The notes: generated by a model not told the origin, from the sequence alone. A stretch of 35,679 nt of DNA from an uncultured Eubacteriales bacterium (GCA_900546635.1 URDS01000015.1:1-35679), one strand, 5' to 3'. Positions 24,539-34,320 are shown, numbered from the stretch's first letter. Program-made: numbers and translations.

Positions 24539-26253
24539 TATTGCGATATCTGAAGCCTTTTTACGGCAGGATGTCTGTCGGATTGACAATTAAAGTATTC
24601 GGAACGCTGATAGAACTTGCCCTGCCATACATACTGAGTCATATCCTAAAAAACGTTGTCTCTAAGGAGTCTGTCGGTCCCATCGCATTTTGGGGCGGCG
24701 TTATGATTGCCTGCGCTGCCTGCGCCTGCGTCTGCAATATCTGTGCCAACCGCATGGCCGCACATGTAGCGCGCAATTTTTCAGAGAGAATCCGACACGA
24801 TCTGTTTAATCGTACCATGCGGCTTTCCGCCGCGCAAACGGATAAATTTACAATACCGTCACTCGAATCACGCATCACGACCGACACCTACAATGTACAT
24901 AATTTTGTCAGCATGATGCAGCGTATGGGCGTTCGCGCACCGATTTTACTGATCGGCGGTATCGCAATTACACTGATTATGGACAGCTATTTGGCGCTGG
25001 CCATGATCGCGATTTTACCGTTCATATTCATTACGGTATATTTCATCTCCCAAAAAGGCGTTCCGCTGTATATCAAAGTGCAGCAGTCTGTTGACAGAAT
25101 GATTCGCGTAGTACGTGAAGATACGCAGGGAATCCGTGTAATCAAAGCACTTTCTAAAACCGACTATGAGCATCGCCGCTATGATAAAGTCAATCGAGCG
25201 CTGGTCAGCGATGAAAAACGCGCGGGAATCACAATGGGCATGGTCAATCCCATTATGACCATGCTCATGAATATCGGAATTGTCGTCGTAATCGCGCTCA
25301 GCGCCTCCCGCGTTTCCAATCATCAATCTTCTCCCGAAACGGTCATCGCATTCATGCAGTATTTTACCCTGATCTCCATGGCCATGATGTCGGTAACAAG
25401 AATTTTTGTGATGTATACAAAAAGTTCGGCCTCCGCCCGCCGCATCGCGGAAGTTATTTATACAGAGGAGGATCTTGAAATTCAAGCGGAAAAGGATTCC
25501 GCCAAATCAGATACCGACGTACACATCCAATTTGATCAAGTTTGCTTTTCCTACGACGGCGGCCATAATGATTTGACGAACATCAGCTTTAAAATCCCAT
25601 ACGGCGGATCGCTCGGAATTATCGGCGCCACCGGCAGCGGAAAATCTACGATTATTAAACTGCTCCTGCGTTTTTATGATATAGATTCAGGCAATATCCG
25701 GATTGCAGGACGCGATATACGCACAATTCCTCGTGAAAATTTTTATTCCATGTTCGGAACCGTCATGCAAAATGACTTTTTATACGCCGATACAATCGAA
25801 GAAAACATACGTTTTGGACGCGATCTGACACATAAACAGATTATTGAAGCGGCAAAAATTGCCCAGGCAGATGATTTTATCTCGGCTTTCCCGGAAAAAT
25901 ATGAACATATGCTATCGCAAAAAGGAACCAACGTCTCAGGCGGTCAAAAACAGCGCATTCTCATTGCGCGCGCTGTAGCGGCCAAACCGAAAATTCTTAT
26001 TTTGGACGACAGTTCCTCAGCCTTGGATTATAAAACCGACGCAAACCTGCGCAGCGCACTTTCCAAATCGATGCGTGACACAACTGTGATTACGGTTGCG
26101 CAGCGCGTCAGTTCGGTCAAAGACTGCGATGTGATTCTTGTGCTGGATGAAGGAAACATGATCGGCATCGGCAATCATGAAATGCTCATGCAAAACTGTT
26201 CCGAATACCGCGAAATCAGTGAATCACAGATGGGGGGTGCTTTTGTTGACTAA
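24529..26253 (+). CDS. ABC exporter half-transporter 1 (degenerate ATP site partner)
   Basis: The 574-residue protein has six membrane helices (residues 15-300) and one nucleotide-binding domain. Walker A is GATGSGKST at 366-374 and the signature is VSGGQ at 469-473. Walker B is ILILDD at 489-494, with Asp494 where the catalytic Glu is expected, and the switch His is replaced by Gln525 (VAQRVSS). The canonical signature with weak Walker B and switch marks it as the degenerate-site half of a heterodimer like BmrC or TM287. The gene overlaps marR by 10 bases; a second ATG at 24535 makes an ATGA overlap and is an alternative start. It is 574 residues, normal for the family. Confidence 0.95.
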   Translation: MRMILRYLKPFYGRMSVGLTIKVFGTLIELALPYILSHILKNVVSKESVGPIAFWGGVMIACAACACVCNICANRMAAHVARNFSERIRHDLFNRTMRLSAAQTDKFTIPSLESRITTDTYNVHNFVSMMQRMGVRAPILLIGGIAITLIMDSYLALAMIAILPFIFITVYFISQKGVPLYIKVQQSVDRMIRVVREDTQGIRVIKALSKTDYEHRRYDKVNRALVSDEKRAGITMGMVNPIMTMLMNIGIVVVIALSASRVSNHQSSPETVIAFMQYFTLISMAMMSVTRIFVMYTKSSASARRIAEVIYTEEDLEIQAEKDSAKSDTDVHIQFDQVCFSYDGGHNDLTNISFKIPYGGSLGIIGATGSGKSTIIKLLLRFYDIDSGNIRIAGRDIRTIPRENFYSMFGTVMQNDFLYADTIEENIRFGRDLTHKQIIEAAKIAQADDFISAFPEKYEHMLSQKGTNVSGGQKQRILIARAVAAKPKILILDDSSSALDYKTDANLRSALSKSMRDTTVITVAQRVSSVKDCDVILVLDEGNMIGIGNHEMLMQNCSEYREISESQMGGAFVD

Positions 26254-28093
26254 AGGCGGTTTTACACGCGACCCACGTACCGAAAAAAATCCGAATAAAG
26301 ACGCGCCGGCAAAAAAGCTTGACAAAAAAGCTGCAAAAGGAATTTTTCTGCGTCTCGGAAAATACATGTTAAATCACTGGCCGCTTTTCTTATTGGCGCT
26401 CTTGCTCGCACTGCTTTCCAATCATCTGGCTCTGCTCGGTCCCAGATTTTCAGGAGATGCAATCGATATCATCGCCGCAGAAAACGGCGTGGATTTTCAG
26501 GCAGTTTGGTTCACTGTGGGCAAAATGCTTGCATGTTACATTGCTTCCGGTGTTTTATCGTATTTGCTTGCGATACTGATGATTCAACTCAGTCAAAAGA
26601 TCATTTATACCATGCGCCGTCAGCTTTTTGAAAAATTGACTTCCCTGCCCGTCGGATATTTTGATACACACGCAACCGGCGATATTATCAGCCGCATTTC
26701 CTATGACATTGATACGGTCAATTCTTCATTGTCCCATGATCTTGTGCAGGTCATGACCAGCCTGTACACCGTGATCGGTTCCCTGTTTTTTATGTGGGAA
26801 ATTTCCAAACCGCTTATCGCGGTTTTTGCCATAACGGTCCCGATTTCGATACTGTTCACCCGGTATCGCTCAAAACGGGTTCGACCGCTGTTCCATCGAC
26901 GTTCTCAAAAACTGGGAGAACTCAACGGTTATGCGGAAGAAATGCTCTCCGGCAACAAAACCATCCGCGCCTATAACCGTGAAGACGAAATTGTCGGTCG
27001 TTTTGACCGGCGCAACACCGACGCAATGGATGCCTATTACAAAGCGGAATATTACGGCGCGACGCTCGGACCGTCCGTCAACTTTATAAACAATCTTTCT
27101 ATTTCGCTTGTTATGATTTTCGGCGGTATTCTGTACATGTTTTCACAGAGCGGAACTGCAAAAATAGGCTCTTTGTTTTTCATTACGCTCGGCGGAGTCG
27201 CTCAGTTTGTTCAGTATTCCAGAAAATTTGCAGGGCCGATCAATGAATTTGCCAACATCTTTAACGAATTGCAGTCCGCTTTCGCGGCGGCGGAGCGCAT
27301 TTTCCGCATTATGGACGAAGAACCGGAAAAGGCCGACTTGCCGGATGCCGCAATGCTTCAAAATATCTCGGGTAAAGTTGACCTTGATCGTGTGACATTC
27401 GGCTATACGCCTGACAAAACCATTCTATACGATTTGAGCGTCTGCGCCGAACCGGGAAAAACAATCGCCATTGTCGGTCCCACAGGGGCCGGAAAAACGA
27501 CGATTATTAATCTGCTTATGCGATTCTATGATGCAAATTCCGGACACATTTTCATTGATGATACAGAAATTCAAAGCATACAGCGCAATTCTCTGCGACG
27601 TGCGTATACCATGGTGCTCCAGGACACATGGCTGTTTCACGGTACAATCCTTGAAAACATTGTATACGGTAAAGAAGGCGCAAGCATGGAAGAAGTAAAG
27701 GCAGCCGCCCATGCCGCGCGCATCGACACGTATATAGAACACCTGCCAAACGGTTATGATACTGTGTTATCTGATGACGGTGTCAATATTTCTAAAGGGC
27801 AGAAACAACTCATTACAATAGCACGTGCCATGTTATCCGAATCAAATATGCTCATATTAGATGAAGCAACTTCAAACGTAGATTCCCGAACTGAAATAAA
27901 AATTCAGCAAGCCATGTCTGAACTTATGAGAGGACGCACCTGTTTTGTAATTGCGCATCGGCTTTCCACGATTCAAAATGCAGACCTGATCCTCGTGCTG
28001 CAAAATGGCCGAATCACCGAACGCGGGAATCACGAAACGCTGATGCGGCTCGGCGAATTTTACAGCACCCTATACAATTCTCAATTCACCTAA
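26246..28093 (+). CDS. ABC exporter half-transporter 2 (canonical ATP site partner)
   Basis: The 615-residue protein probably starts at the TTG at 26246, with GGGGGG seven bases upstream and an eight-base overlap with the first ABC gene; a GTG at 26237 is an alternative. A charged N-terminal extension of about 30 residues is typical of the second half of such pairs. After six membrane helices the nucleotide-binding domain has GPTGAGKTT at 411-419, a degenerate signature ISKGQ at 515-519, Walker B LILDE with Glu540, and the switch His571 (IAHRLS). It supplies the hydrolysing residues, and half 1 supplies the good signature. Likely substrates are drugs or lipids; none can be named. Confidence 0.95.
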   Translation: MTKGGFTRDPRTEKNPNKDAPAKKLDKKAAKGIFLRLGKYMLNHWPLFLLALLLALLSNHLALLGPRFSGDAIDIIAAENGVDFQAVWFTVGKMLACYIASGVLSYLLAILMIQLSQKIIYTMRRQLFEKLTSLPVGYFDTHATGDIISRISYDIDTVNSSLSHDLVQVMTSLYTVIGSLFFMWEISKPLIAVFAITVPISILFTRYRSKRVRPLFHRRSQKLGELNGYAEEMLSGNKTIRAYNREDEIVGRFDRRNTDAMDAYYKAEYYGATLGPSVNFINNLSISLVMIFGGILYMFSQSGTAKIGSLFFITLGGVAQFVQYSRKFAGPINEFANIFNELQSAFAAAERIFRIMDEEPEKADLPDAAMLQNISGKVDLDRVTFGYTPDKTILYDLSVCAEPGKTIAIVGPTGAGKTTIINLLMRFYDANSGHIFIDDTEIQSIQRNSLRRAYTMVLQDTWLFHGTILENIVYGKEGASMEEVKAAAHAARIDTYIEHLPNGYDTVLSDDGVNISKGQKQLITIARAMLSESNMLILDEATSNVDSRTEIKIQQAMSELMRGRTCFVIAHRLSTIQNADLILVLQNGRITERGNHETLMRLGEFYSTLYNSQFT

Positions 28094-28158
28094 TTAAAAT
28101 CTTACCCCGTTTCTAAACATTTGCGGTTCATTCATATTCTATTGAAGAAATTATAAAC

Positions 28159-28442
28159 AAACGGCACGGAGATTCCGTGCCATCAGCCTGTCAAAAAAGT
28201 AAAAATTGCAAACAAAATACGTTTACAAGGCGGACATGCGCCGCCTTGTAAACACCTTACGGGCGCGCGAGTGCCGCCATCGGCGGCGCGACGGCGCGAA
28301 TACGCCCTTCGGAAAGGGGTTCTCCTTGTGGCGTCAGGACTCCTCCCGGCTTGCGCCGGGCACCTCCTCACGCCTATACGCGCCCTATCGTCGGAAAACC
28401 TTGGTTTTTCGACGGTCAGAAACGGCACGGAGATTCCGTGCC
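28159..28442 (+). repeat. Dispersed hairpin element, copy C (complete, with 74 extra bases)
   Basis: The core at 28184-28419 (236 bp) has the same ends and stems as copy B. The loop between GGCGCG (28293-28298) and CGCGCC (28379-28384) is 80 bases instead of 6, and holds further hairpins such as CCCGGC-TTGC-GCCGGG at 28345-28360. Two identical 23-bp hairpins (each containing GGCACGGA-GA-TTCCGTGCC) flank it, at 28159-28181 and 28420-28442. The left hairpin lies about 65 bases past the ABC operon and is its likely terminator. The gap 28094-28539 holds only this element and the terminator at 28469. Confidence 0.88.
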
Positions 28443-28468
28443 GCTATATTTATAATTATCTAAAAACA

Positions 28469-28492
28469 AGGCCGCCGGTTACCCGGCGGCCT
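28469..28492 (-). terminator. Terminator of the beta-helix protein gene
   Basis: The stem AGGCCGCCGG / CCGGCGGCCT has a 4-base loop. On the minus strand it is followed by TTGTTTTTAG. It lies about 45 bases past the gene's stop. Confidence 0.85.
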
Positions 28493-28539
28493 CTGAACAA
28501 AAACATACAAGGAAAAAGACAGCGTCTTTTTATCCAAAA

Positions 28540-29865
28540 TCAGTTTTTCTTCTTTTTGATGATAACAACAACGACAATCGCAACAACGATTACCGCCGCT
28601 ACAATACCGACGATTAAACCAACATTGCTGCCCTCTTCTGCATTTGTGTCAGAAGAGGCCGTTGTGGTCGCAGGTGTCGTTGCTTTATCCGAAGTTTTTT
28701 CAGTATCTTTTGTTGTTTCCTTTTCAGTCGTATCGGAAGACTCCGGCGCCTTCGTGGAAGCATCAGAAGATTCCGGCGCGCTGGTGTCCTCCGGCGCACT
28801 CGTCGTGCTTTCAGATGCATCAGGCGTCGTTACTTCAGCCGTCGTTGCTTCCGGCGTGGTCACAGGCGCATCGGTCGTAACCTCAGGCGTAGTTACGGTG
28901 CCGCCGCCGATATAATTCACAACATCAAAAGACAAAGAAATAATACGTGCGTCAACATCTGTTGAAACATTCAACGTAGCAGTTCCGTCGGTTACCAGTC
29001 CCTGAATCGCAGCTTCAACTGTTTTTTCTGCTTGAGCGATGTTTCCGCCCGTGAAATTAACAGTAGCCGTACCCATTACATTGTTAATAGACAAAAGACC
29101 GATTATACCGCCGGAAATATTGATTACGCTGTTGCCGTTCAGTCTTCTTGTCGAATCACCTGCGGCGCGTACATTGTTGATCTGACCGCCGCTGATATTG
29201 ATTTCCGAATTTCCGGAATAGTTTCCGTTGATGCACGCGCCGTAAAGCGTTGCAATCGAACCGCCCGTTACCGTGATATGCGATGTCCCGGTAAACTCTA
29301 CTTCACCGGTACCGCGATTGAATCCGGAAATTGCCCAGTAATCACCGCTTTTCACTGTAATATGCGAATCCAAAGCAGTATTCACTGCATCCACAAAAGG
29401 AACCTGATAACCGCCGACAACATAGCATTTACCGCCGACCGGCGTGGTAATGCCTTCACCGAGGATCAGTTCAAAATACTGTGCAACGATCAGCGAAGTG
29501 CCGTTTGTGTTTGCACTACATTCAAAAGTAATATTCTCAAAAGTAGTAGAACCGGGACCGCTCAAAAACCAACGATTGCGCTCGCCGTTATCGTATATGT
29601 ACTTGCCGCCGGAAATAATAATATCGCCGTTATGCTCCGGCTCATAATATTCTTCCGCACAAGTATACGTGTCTACAATCACGACTTTTCCGCCGTCAGC
29701 GACTTTGGTTATGGCCTCGCTCATGCTGCCGAGCGGTGCAGCCTCGCTGGAACCGTCACCCGTGCCGCCATCGTTTACATACACGACAGTATCCGCTGCC
29801 GATGCGGCAAGCATCATCATAACGCAAAGCATGCCTGCAATCAAAATGCCGATATACTTTTTCAT
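28540..29865 (-). CDS. Secreted, membrane-anchored beta-helix protein
   Basis: The 441-residue protein has a signal peptide (residues 1-24). Residues 27-320 have short repeated strands such as HITVTGGSI, EINISGGQI, VINISGGII and TVNFTGGNI, the pattern of a right-handed beta-helix of the pectin lyase type; its start resembles YVNDGGTGDGSSEAAPLGS domains. A Thr/Ser/Pro/Glu-rich linker (about 322-410) is followed by a membrane helix at 415-436 and a KKKKN tail. The protein is thus displayed on the outer face on a long stalk. No catalytic residues are recognised; binding or breaking surface polysaccharide is only a possibility. The ATG has GGAGG. Confidence 0.85.
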   Translation of the reverse strand: MKKYIGILIAGMLCVMMMLAASAADTVVYVNDGGTGDGSSEAAPLGSMSEAITKVADGGKVVIVDTYTCAEEYYEPEHNGDIIISGGKYIYDNGERNRWFLSGPGSTTFENITFECSANTNGTSLIVAQYFELILGEGITTPVGGKCYVVGGYQVPFVDAVNTALDSHITVKSGDYWAISGFNRGTGEVEFTGTSHITVTGGSIATLYGACINGNYSGNSEINISGGQINNVRAAGDSTRRLNGNSVINISGGIIGLLSINNVMGTATVNFTGGNIAQAEKTVEAAIQGLVTDGTATLNVSTDVDARIISLSFDVVNYIGGGTVTTPEVTTDAPVTTPEATTAEVTTPDASESTTSAPEDTSAPESSDASTKAPESSDTTEKETTKDTEKTSDKATTPATTTASSDTNAEEGSNVGLIVGIVAAVIVVAIVVVVIIKKKKN

Positions 29866-29902
29866 TTATTTTTCCTCCAAAAATAAATTTTGTAACACTT
29901 TC

Positions 29903-29930
29903 ATTATACACGAAATTTTCATTTTGTGCA
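29903..29930 (-). promoter_or_regulatory. Promoter of the beta-helix protein gene
   Basis: Minus-strand TGCACA (29925-29930) and TATAAT (29903-29908) are spaced by 16 bases, about 38 bases upstream of the start. Confidence 0.5.
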
Positions 29931-30061
29931 TACAATTTTTTTACCAATATATAAAAATATTTGCACAAATGGATAATCTTGGGTGATTTTGTATGTTTTA
30001 TGTTACAAAGAGAAATAAATTTCCCCGCAATTCCAAATAATACCGCCGTTTGAAGAAAAGT

Positions 30062-31153
30062 TTACAAGAACGGATACTCGAATTTTTTATCTGCTTTCTC
30101 AAAATATTTCTTCATAATGCGTATTTCTTTGGGATCATAAGGACGAAAATTCGGTCTGAACAGTTCATGCTGCCATTGGGTAAAATCATAATGCTCTCCG
30201 TTTCCGCTTTCCCATCTGCGCCAAATCGCCTCCCACGGCTCATTGTTTTGACTTTTACCGACAACCAATCCCCAGTTGAAGCAAGCGACCTTTTCCAAAT
30301 AAAAGAGCGGCAGATGTGTCTGAATCTTATTTCCCTGCATCCGATGCAGCCACTCGGTATTGAAAAGCGGGCGATCAAATTCTTTCAGCATATCCAGAAT
30401 ATCCACAGACGCCTCATAGTTGCGGTAATCATGATAACTGATTACATCGGAAAGCTCAATCGCACGCATTTCCCACGGACGAATCTCACGCGACGGATCG
30501 AGCGTCCACGCGCAGGCTGTCAGGGGCTGTATGGGATCGTGCGACCGTGCGATCTCAAAGAAGCGCTCCATCCACGGCACGCTCAGCATCTCGCGGCGGC
30601 TATTGCCGATCTCATTGAAAATATCCCACACAATCACACGCTCGTCGCGCGCATATTTGCCGACAATTTCATCGACCATACGGCAAAAATCTTCTGCATA
30701 CTCCGGTACATCCAGCGGCGATTTGCCGTTGGATGCGAGCACGTCATGCGGAGAGCGAGCCATACCGCCGTGATAGCCGAGATCCACAGGCTGAGGTCCG
30801 AGTTCCGGCAGCTTATAGGTTTTTGCCGGTACTGTGCAGTCGTTACCGAAGCAAATCATCACGCCGAGATGATTTTCCGCACAAATCTCAAGATACGTCT
30901 CCAGGTAACGCATGAAACTATCATGCTGACGCCCCCATACTTCATAAGGAAGTATGGAGCGCACAGCATTGAAGCCGGTTTCATGCGCCAATTTTAGCTC
31001 TTCACGAAACAACGCTTCTATACGATCATGTTCAAATTCCTGCCATTGCTCAATTCGATTGACTGCGCCGCAGCAAATATAATTAAAACCGCGAATCCAC
31101 GGACGGCTGTTATACCATTCCCAGGCTTTTTCTTTCGACCACTGTTCAGACAT
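30062..31153 (-). CDS. TIM-barrel glycoside hydrolase (clan A type)
   Basis: The 363-residue protein starts at the ATG at 31153, with GGAGG upstream and placed 14 bases after the stop of the DUF5107 gene. It is a cytosolic retaining glycoside hydrolase of clan GH-A type, with no signal peptide. The acid/base is Glu181 in IVWDIFNEIGN, after strand 4, and the nucleophile is Glu267 in PLFNTEWLH, after strand 7. HDYRNYEA near residue 241 also fits. It resembles GH5- and GH2-like catalytic domains often annotated as cellulase or xylanase; the exact family is not certain. Its partner gene suggests joint use of one oligosaccharide. Confidence 0.85.
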   Translation of the reverse strand: MSEQWSKEKAWEWYNSRPWIRGFNYICCGAVNRIEQWQEFEHDRIEALFREELKLAHETGFNAVRSILPYEVWGRQHDSFMRYLETYLEICAENHLGVMICFGNDCTVPAKTYKLPELGPQPVDLGYHGGMARSPHDVLASNGKSPLDVPEYAEDFCRMVDEIVGKYARDERVIVWDIFNEIGNSRREMLSVPWMERFFEIARSHDPIQPLTACAWTLDPSREIRPWEMRAIELSDVISYHDYRNYEASVDILDMLKEFDRPLFNTEWLHRMQGNKIQTHLPLFYLEKVACFNWGLVVGKSQNNEPWEAIWRRWESGNGEHYDFTQWQHELFRPNFRPYDPKEIRIMKKYFEKADKKFEYPFL

Positions 31154-31167
31154 GCTATACCTCCCGC

Positions 31168-34100
31168 TCACTTGCAAAATTTTTCAAACATAGCCACTGC
31201 AAAATTGGTAGCATCCAGCGCTTTGGCCTCTGCAATATGCGCTTTGGCTTCTGCAACACGGCCGAGTCCAAGTTCTCCGAAAGCCATCAGCACAAGTCCC
31301 TTGACCGTGTTGATCTTCGGGAAATTATACTCAAACGGACACGGACAGGGCGATCCCACGCCGTAGTAAGAATTGATGTCCTTATCCCGGATTTTCTGCT
31401 TACCGGATGCAATCATCTCCTCGCAAAGCGCACGCGCTTCGCTGATCCGCCCCGCTTCATAATAAGCGCGCGCGCGGAAATAGCTGATCTCGGTAGGCAC
31501 TGCGTGATCGGTCATCGCGGCTTCAAGCGCCTTTTTGTATTCTTCATGATTTCCGACTGCTTTATATGCCATTGCAAGCCCGTATCCGAGATGGCTTTCC
31601 TGCGCGAAGTAATTTTTCTCTTCGCCATAGCAAAGCGGGAATACATACCCCTCTTTGAAAGCCGCAATCGCAGCTTCCGCGCGCCCCTCTTCAAGAAGCT
31701 TTGTGCCAATCAGCGTCATCAGCCATGCATGATGACGAGTCAAGTTGCCCTCGCCGCCCTCATATGTATGGAACCAGTGATCGTTCAGAAGCGCCTTAGC
31801 CTCGTCATACCGTCCGAGTTCCGTCAAGAGAACCGAATGATCCAGCGTGCAGTCGTCCCTCTTTGCGCTGATCTGCTGATATTTTTCATGCAGCGCCAAT
31901 CTCTCCTCGATACTCTTGCCGCCGTTTTTGTAAAGCTGCAAAAGTTCAAAGAAGATTCTCGGATTTTTGCCCCCGTCAAGATCAAGCGCGGCCTGAAGCA
32001 TCTTTTCCGCGCCGGTAAAGTCTTCGCGCTTATCAAAATAAGCAAGACCGAGGTTGCGGCATGCAGGGACGAAATTGCCGAGCATACGGATTGACGCCTC
32101 CCACATGGCAATCGCATCCTCATAGCGCCGTCTGTCATAATACAGGCAGCCGAGATAATAGTTCGCCATACCGGTTCCGGCCGCCTTGAGTACCGCAATA
32201 TCCTCCAGACGTGCGGGGAACGCACATGCCCAGTCACACTGATCCGCCTTGGCATAATACGCCTTGTCGCCGGTGAGGTAACCAAGATAATAGTTGACCA
32301 TCGGCTGCTTGGAATCCGCCTTATTAAGAATAGCAATCGCTTTTTCCGTCATGCCGGCGTTCATATACTCAATCGCGCGGTCGATATAGTATTCATGCTT
32401 TTCAGGCAGTACATCAAACAACGGGTCAAGCGCTCTGATCTTTTCAAAGAGCGCATTATCGTTTGTGATTTCCGCCTTCAACTTCATGGCCTCAAGATTC
32501 ATCGTGCCGACTTGCAAGCAGAGATCCAGTTTCTGCACCGCAGCGTCAAAATCACCGCGAATACAATCGATTCCGGCCAGCGCATAATAGCCCGCCGCCA
32601 TATAATCGTGGCTCCAGATGCTTCTGTACAGACAATCATACGCTTCATCCAGTTTGCCGAGATAACGAAGCGCAATTCCCTTGTGGTAAAGCGCCTCCAC
32701 ATCGTAAGGATTGTCGTTGCGGAGCGTAAGACGGGCGATCGCCTTGTCATAATACGCAATTGCTTCCTCAAAACGTCCCTCTTTCAGGCGCATATTGCCC
32801 ATAGCCGTATTGCAGCGGCTGTCACCGGGATCGCGTCTGAGCGCTTCAAGATAATAATCCGCCGGTTCATAGGCAAAATGTTTATACTGCTCCAGGTGCT
32901 TGCCGTTTATGTAAAGTTCCTCATTGGAAACAATCTCGCTCGGCGGAGTCGCAGGCTTACGGGGGGAAATCGGTTTTTTATGTCCGCGCTCATAATGCCG
33001 GTAATCCACCAGCTTTTCACCGTCCGCCGAAAGAACATCGACCGATACCTTTTTCATATCGAGTTCGTCCAGCGCAAACAATTTCACAAATGTCCGTTCC
33101 GGCGAAATTTCCGCTACCGTTTCCGTAATGGTTTCGCTGCCGTGCGTAATTTTCAATTGGACGTTTTTATACGCACCGGTAGCATATACGCCTACAAAAA
33201 GCTTGCCGTCGCGTTTTTCCACATTGATCGCCGCATTGATCGTGGCGTTTTTCGCTTCACCAATGTCCTTTACCGGATACCAGTACTGCTCAAAGGTTTT
33301 TGTCTCATATGGCATGATCCAAGTGAAATCCGGCTGATTATCCGTGTATACGCCGGTCATCAATTCCACATATTTCGATCCGTCATCGGTCAGATTTGAA
33401 CACCATTTATCGCCGAACGGATGATTTCCCCAGTGCCAAAGCTTTTTACCGGGCGAAATATGGTGGTCGGCTACGGTAACGATCCCGCATTCACGCCCTG
33501 CATCGTAACCGGAGATATAGTCATAATCGCTTTGCCCCTTAGATACAAGATAAGACGACGGAACCCGTACATTTGCCAAATTGTGAATATCCGTTCCGCT
33601 GCCGAAGTCAAACGGACGCGCCGTATTATACACGCCTTTGGCAATCGGCCACTCCAATACGGCACGGCGGTCATGGTCGTTGACCCATTCCACATCCGGC
33701 GGGAATACGACGCGGTAATCGTCATTGATCTCCACCGCAAGATTGGCCCACCACATAAACGGCTGCGGATACGGCGTGCGGTTGTATATCTGAACCTCTG
33801 CCTTAAAATAGGAACGTCCGGGAACAATGGTGATTCCCGCCATCCCTTTCATGCGAAGCAGCGGATCCACCTCGCCGACCCAAACGGTCTTCTCACCATT
33901 TTCACGCTCCGTGATCGCCGCCTCAAGCGGCATGTAGGTCGTCGGACGGTGGTGCTGCGGCCAGTTAAACTCAATACCGCCCGATACCCAAGGACCGGCC
34001 AAACCGACCATTGCAGGCTTGATGACCTTATTATGGTAAACAAAATCATAATTGTTGGTTTTATCCAGCGCACGCTGAATTTTACCGCCGATCTCAGGAA

Positions 34101-34320
34101 GTACCTCCAGCTTAATGTACGCATTCTCCAGCACTGCGGCATGATAAACAACATCCTGTTTTTTGTCGCTGATGTCGGAAGTAAACGGAATCGGATACAG
34201 ATGTCCGCTTGCGCCCTGATAAGGCTTTTTCTCAAAGAACATAGGCAAGGACTCACAAGCGCCCGGTTTGTAGGTCGGAATCACCAAATCCTCAAATTTC
34301 GCAGTTGCTTTTACTGACAT
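31168..34320 (-). CDS. DUF5107 and TPR-repeat protein
   Basis: The 1050-residue protein has two parts. Residues 1-430 are the DUF5107 region, a beta-sandwich like mutarotase-type carbohydrate proteins, with LEVLPEIGGKIQRALDK, GPWVSGGIEFNWPQHH and GNHPFGDKWCSN. Residues about 475-1050 are tetratricopeptide repeats, seen as spaced runs such as AIAYYDKAIARL, ALYHKGIALRYLGKLDEAYD and ARALCEEMIASG. No signal peptide is seen, so it is likely cytosolic. The family occurs with glycoside hydrolases and is thought to act on sugars, but its reaction is not known to me. It leads an operon with the glycoside hydrolase and is divergent from the regulator. Confidence 0.88.
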   Translation of the reverse strand: MSVKATAKFEDLVIPTYKPGACESLPMFFEKKPYQGASGHLYPIPFTSDISDKKQDVVYHAAVLENAYIKLEVLPEIGGKIQRALDKTNNYDFVYHNKVIKPAMVGLAGPWVSGGIEFNWPQHHRPTTYMPLEAAITERENGEKTVWVGEVDPLLRMKGMAGITIVPGRSYFKAEVQIYNRTPYPQPFMWWANLAVEINDDYRVVFPPDVEWVNDHDRRAVLEWPIAKGVYNTARPFDFGSGTDIHNLANVRVPSSYLVSKGQSDYDYISGYDAGRECGIVTVADHHISPGKKLWHWGNHPFGDKWCSNLTDDGSKYVELMTGVYTDNQPDFTWIMPYETKTFEQYWYPVKDIGEAKNATINAAINVEKRDGKLFVGVYATGAYKNVQLKITHGSETITETVAEISPERTFVKLFALDELDMKKVSVDVLSADGEKLVDYRHYERGHKKPISPRKPATPPSEIVSNEELYINGKHLEQYKHFAYEPADYYLEALRRDPGDSRCNTAMGNMRLKEGRFEEAIAYYDKAIARLTLRNDNPYDVEALYHKGIALRYLGKLDEAYDCLYRSIWSHDYMAAGYYALAGIDCIRGDFDAAVQKLDLCLQVGTMNLEAMKLKAEITNDNALFEKIRALDPLFDVLPEKHEYYIDRAIEYMNAGMTEKAIAILNKADSKQPMVNYYLGYLTGDKAYYAKADQCDWACAFPARLEDIAVLKAAGTGMANYYLGCLYYDRRRYEDAIAMWEASIRMLGNFVPACRNLGLAYFDKREDFTGAEKMLQAALDLDGGKNPRIFFELLQLYKNGGKSIEERLALHEKYQQISAKRDDCTLDHSVLLTELGRYDEAKALLNDHWFHTYEGGEGNLTRHHAWLMTLIGTKLLEEGRAEAAIAAFKEGYVFPLCYGEEKNYFAQESHLGYGLAMAYKAVGNHEEYKKALEAAMTDHAVPTEISYFRARAYYEAGRISEARALCEEMIASGKQKIRDKDINSYYGVGSPCPCPFEYNFPKINTVKGLVLMAFGELGLGRVAEAKAHIAEAKALDATNFAVAMFEKFCK

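Noticed and set aside
31237..34317. Long plus-strand open frames opposite the DUF5107 gene
   Set aside because: They are antisense shadows caused by codon bias, without ribosome binding sites or recognisable domains.
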